Source: Thalassoglobus polymorphus
Lineage (GTDB): Bacteria; Planctomycetota; Planctomycetia; Planctomycetales; Planctomycetaceae
Assembly (NCBI RefSeq): GCF_007744255.1
Contig: NZ_CP036267.1
Location: 3,289,500 to 3,353,499, forward strand
Length of the DNA: 64,000 nt
Direction of reading: 5' to 3'
Shown: in pieces, positions 62,354 to 64,000 of the stretch
How positions within the stretch are numbered: the stretch's first letter is position 1
How the letters are laid out: the number at the start of each line of letters is the position of its first letter
Made by a program: the position numbers and the translations under genes
The notes under the pieces: generated by a model
Databases searched by the model: none
What the model saw: the letters and a program-made list of their open reading frames with translations, nothing else
Told to the model about the DNA's origin: nothing

Positions 62354-63615
62354 GTGCCACTCGATTTCATGTTGGGGGAGGTTTCCGCATCCGAGTCGGG
62401 TTCCATTGACTCATCAGATGTCGGACTGGAATCTTCTTCGCCAGTCGCTTCTTCCTCAGAAGCGTTCTCAACCGGAACCAACTCTGCCTCCTCAAGTTGA
62501 GGGCGAGCAACCTGCACATGTACCAGAAAGCTCGAAGGGAAAAATGGTGTCTCAGGAAGTTCACTCCGTTCTTTGATCCAAAACTCTTTGGTTCCGACAG
62601 GAACAAGAAAGTAGAGATCCCCTTCCGAATTCTCGTGGACGCAAGGATATATCGCATTGCCAACGCTGGCGTAACAAATCCGTCCTAAACCTTTTACAAA
62701 CGAGTTATAGACGACCTGATTTCGATAGTTCGGCAAGGTGCTGTTTTTCTCCCCTTCAGGAGCATTGGTCCAGTCTTCGGAGAGTGATATCAAGCCTGCT
62801 TTCAACTCATCAAGTCGTGCATCTTCCAGCGTATCAAGATGCTCCTGATAATATTGATCGACAGCTTCCAGTTGCAAAATCGGGACTTTCACCAAATCAG
62901 CTTCGCTGCCTGGACGAAGAGAAATTTCCAACCCTTTCGAACCGGCACTGAATTGCAAGTTGACAAGATTGCTTCGAACGGCACTCGGTCGCTTGCGCAC
63001 TTCGTCCACGATTTGCGAAAAAACTTTCTGATCGATGCTGAAGTCAGCCCCCTTGATTTCAAGACGAATACTTTGACTCGGATTGAGACGCTCCCCCTCA
63101 AGAAGCCCTTCATATGAGGGTTGTGAACTCATGTAGAACCAAATCCCAACGCTGACAAAAATACTTCCGAATAGAATCGGAGGAATCAACCCGCTAAGGC
63201 TTGCTCTCTTCTTCTTCTGACGCCGAATGTATTTCGAGGTCACCGGATCATCCGTCACCGGGACTACGGGAAGTTGACCGAGAGTTTTCGGATCCTTCGG
63301 GGCATTGAGATCGGGAAAGAGAGCTTCCTCGGCAGGAGACTCAACCGCTCCCTCGGGAGGCCCCGCGAAACCTGGATCGGCTTGCCCTTGAAGCGAATCT
63401 GCTGTCGGAAGTTGAACTGGATTTGCGTTCGCAGGCGGATCAACCGGCGTTTCCGCACCGGTCTCAGGAGAGGGGGCGGTTTGAGGGGCCGGCGAGGGAA
63501 TTGTTGGAACCCGGAGACGCGTATCGCATTTCGGACAGCGACCAATCTTCCCAGAGGCGTCGTCGCCAACCCGGACAGTCGCAGTACAGTAAGGACAATG
63601 AAATTCAATAGCCAT
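62350..63615 (-). CDS. Zinc-ribbon membrane protein, head of the RimK operon
   Basis: A 421-residue protein. The N-terminus is a zinc ribbon (CPYCTATVRVGDDASGKIG, then CPKC). A Pro/Ala/Glu-rich linker (about 40-130) leads to a transmembrane helix at about 143-163 (SLSGLIPPILFGSIFVSVGI). A soluble C-terminal domain (about 170-375) follows, and an acidic tail of about 40 Glu/Ser/Asp residues. I recognise no named family; planctomycetes have many such ribbon-linker-helix proteins. Its last codons overlap the RimK-like start (GTGA). The functional link is unknown. Confidence 0.78.
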   Translation of the reverse strand: MAIEFHCPYCTATVRVGDDASGKIGRCPKCDTRLRVPTIPSPAPQTAPSPETGAETPVDPPANANPVQLPTADSLQGQADPGFAGPPEGAVESPAEEALFPDLNAPKDPKTLGQLPVVPVTDDPVTSKYIRRQKKKRASLSGLIPPILFGSIFVSVGIWFYMSSQPSYEGLLEGERLNPSQSIRLEIKGADFSIDQKVFSQIVDEVRKRPSAVRSNLVNLQFSAGSKGLEISLRPGSEADLVKVPILQLEAVDQYYQEHLDTLEDARLDELKAGLISLSEDWTNAPEGEKNSTLPNYRNQVVYNSFVKGLGRICYASVGNAIYPCVHENSEGDLYFLVPVGTKEFWIKERSELPETPFFPSSFLVHVQVARPQLEEAELVPVENASEEEATGEEDSSPTSDESMEPDSDAETSPNMKSSGT

Positions 63616-63635
63616 AAGTTTTTTCGCAAATGCTT

Positions 63636-63716
63636 TAGAACCAGTCCGAAAACTTCTGGAATAGCCGCTTGTCTCAATGTTTGAGAGAGCAATTTCAAGT
63701 TACAGGACCAGTTCTA
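63636..63716. repeat. Family B repeat, full solo copy
   Basis: An 81-bp element, TAGAACCAGTCC to GGACCAGTTCTA, with a core of CTGGAATAGCCGCTTGTCTC. The terminal inverted repeats agree at 10 of 12 positions, with TA at each end. It lies 20 bp upstream of the zinc-ribbon gene start. From 63717 to the window end I see only a possible A fragment (TTGTGCCCATGAAGAG) and no gene. Confidence 0.92.
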
Positions 63717-64000
63717 ACGCGTCTTGTGCCCATGAAGAGTTGCTTCAGGTGATAAACCACTCATCTCCACGAGAACGATCACGCACCTCTTTTCCCAAAA
63801 TGTTCCAGCTCAGTTCGAATGAACCACTCAGGAGTCACAACAGCGGTAAAAAGATGTTCAAAAGATTGTTCGCGTTTCTTAATCAGAATCACCCGAAATT
63901 GCTGTAAAATCGAAATCGCCCTAGCGAGCAATACACCCGCATAGAAAATTCACGCTTCTTTTTCAGCATGCTATTGCATCCGACATGCAGTTGACAAGAT

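Noticed and set aside
63264-63698. 144-residue minus-strand frame overlapping the zinc-ribbon gene
   Set aside because: Its start is family B sequence and the rest is an out-of-frame, Arg-rich shadow of the zinc-ribbon gene.

Overview
The window looks like a chromosomal segment of a planctomycete (Planctomycetota, probably order Planctomycetales). Markers are a DUF1559 protein with a type-II-pseudopilin N-terminus, a sulfatase, a Tat-exported DUF1501 protein, a PEP-CTERM protein, an ECF sigma factor next to a Ser/Thr kinase with C-terminal leucine-rich repeats, GYF and ThuA proteins, and many single-gene transcription units on both strands. I see no rRNA, tRNA, prophage, transposase or CRISPR array.

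Layout. 0-5 kb: a small hypothetical gene, a 12-bp tandem repeat, a PEP-CTERM protein, then the ECF sigma factor and kinase-LRR pair. 5.4-10.5 kb: two tandem TerB-like genes, a CaCA cation exchanger, an SGNH hydrolase and a DUF4404 protein. 10.6-19.5 kb: a motility block with a receiver-less sigma-54 activator, a three-gene coiled-coil/TPR/TPR-STN operon, a FlgM-like protein, flagellin, FliD and FliS. 20.4-22.4 kb: an HD-PAS-GGDEF protein lying between the motility block and a Tad/Flp pilus operon (22.6-28 kb; tadC, tadB, cpaF, cpaB, Flp-like pilin). 28-36 kb: a degenerate phosphohexomutase-like protein, a two-helix membrane protein, a lipoprotein and DUF1559 pair, a sulfatase, a DUF493 protein and SppA. 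36.2-37.3 kb: a repeat island without genes. 37.3-64 kb: housekeeping genes (holB, rlmN, hemE) among an FHA-cyclase, a serine hydrolase, a DUF1501 protein, a YjhG-type dehydratase, YfcE-, ThuA-, M24-, GYF- and HisA-like proteins, two secreted esterase-like proteins, an SDR, a radical SAM protein, DUF456, and a three-gene operon (zinc-ribbon membrane protein, RimK-like ligase, IMPase-like phosphatase).

The most unusual signal is in the spacers. At least three dispersed families of short non-coding repeats occur. Family A is about 100 bp with TAGAGCA ends, family B about 80 bp with TAGAAC ends, and family C about 100 bp. In two places a B copy sits inside an A copy at exactly the same internal CTAG, which is intact in solo A copies. 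In nine genes the stop codon is formed by the terminal TAG/TAA of an A or B copy, and one A copy fills the whole space between two convergent genes. This behaves like a pair of miniature mobile elements whose TAG ends suit insertion at gene termini.

Functionally, flagellar late genes, a probable diguanylate cyclase and the Tad pilus genes are contiguous. This fits control of the planctomycete switch between swimming and attached cells, but that link is inferred from position only.
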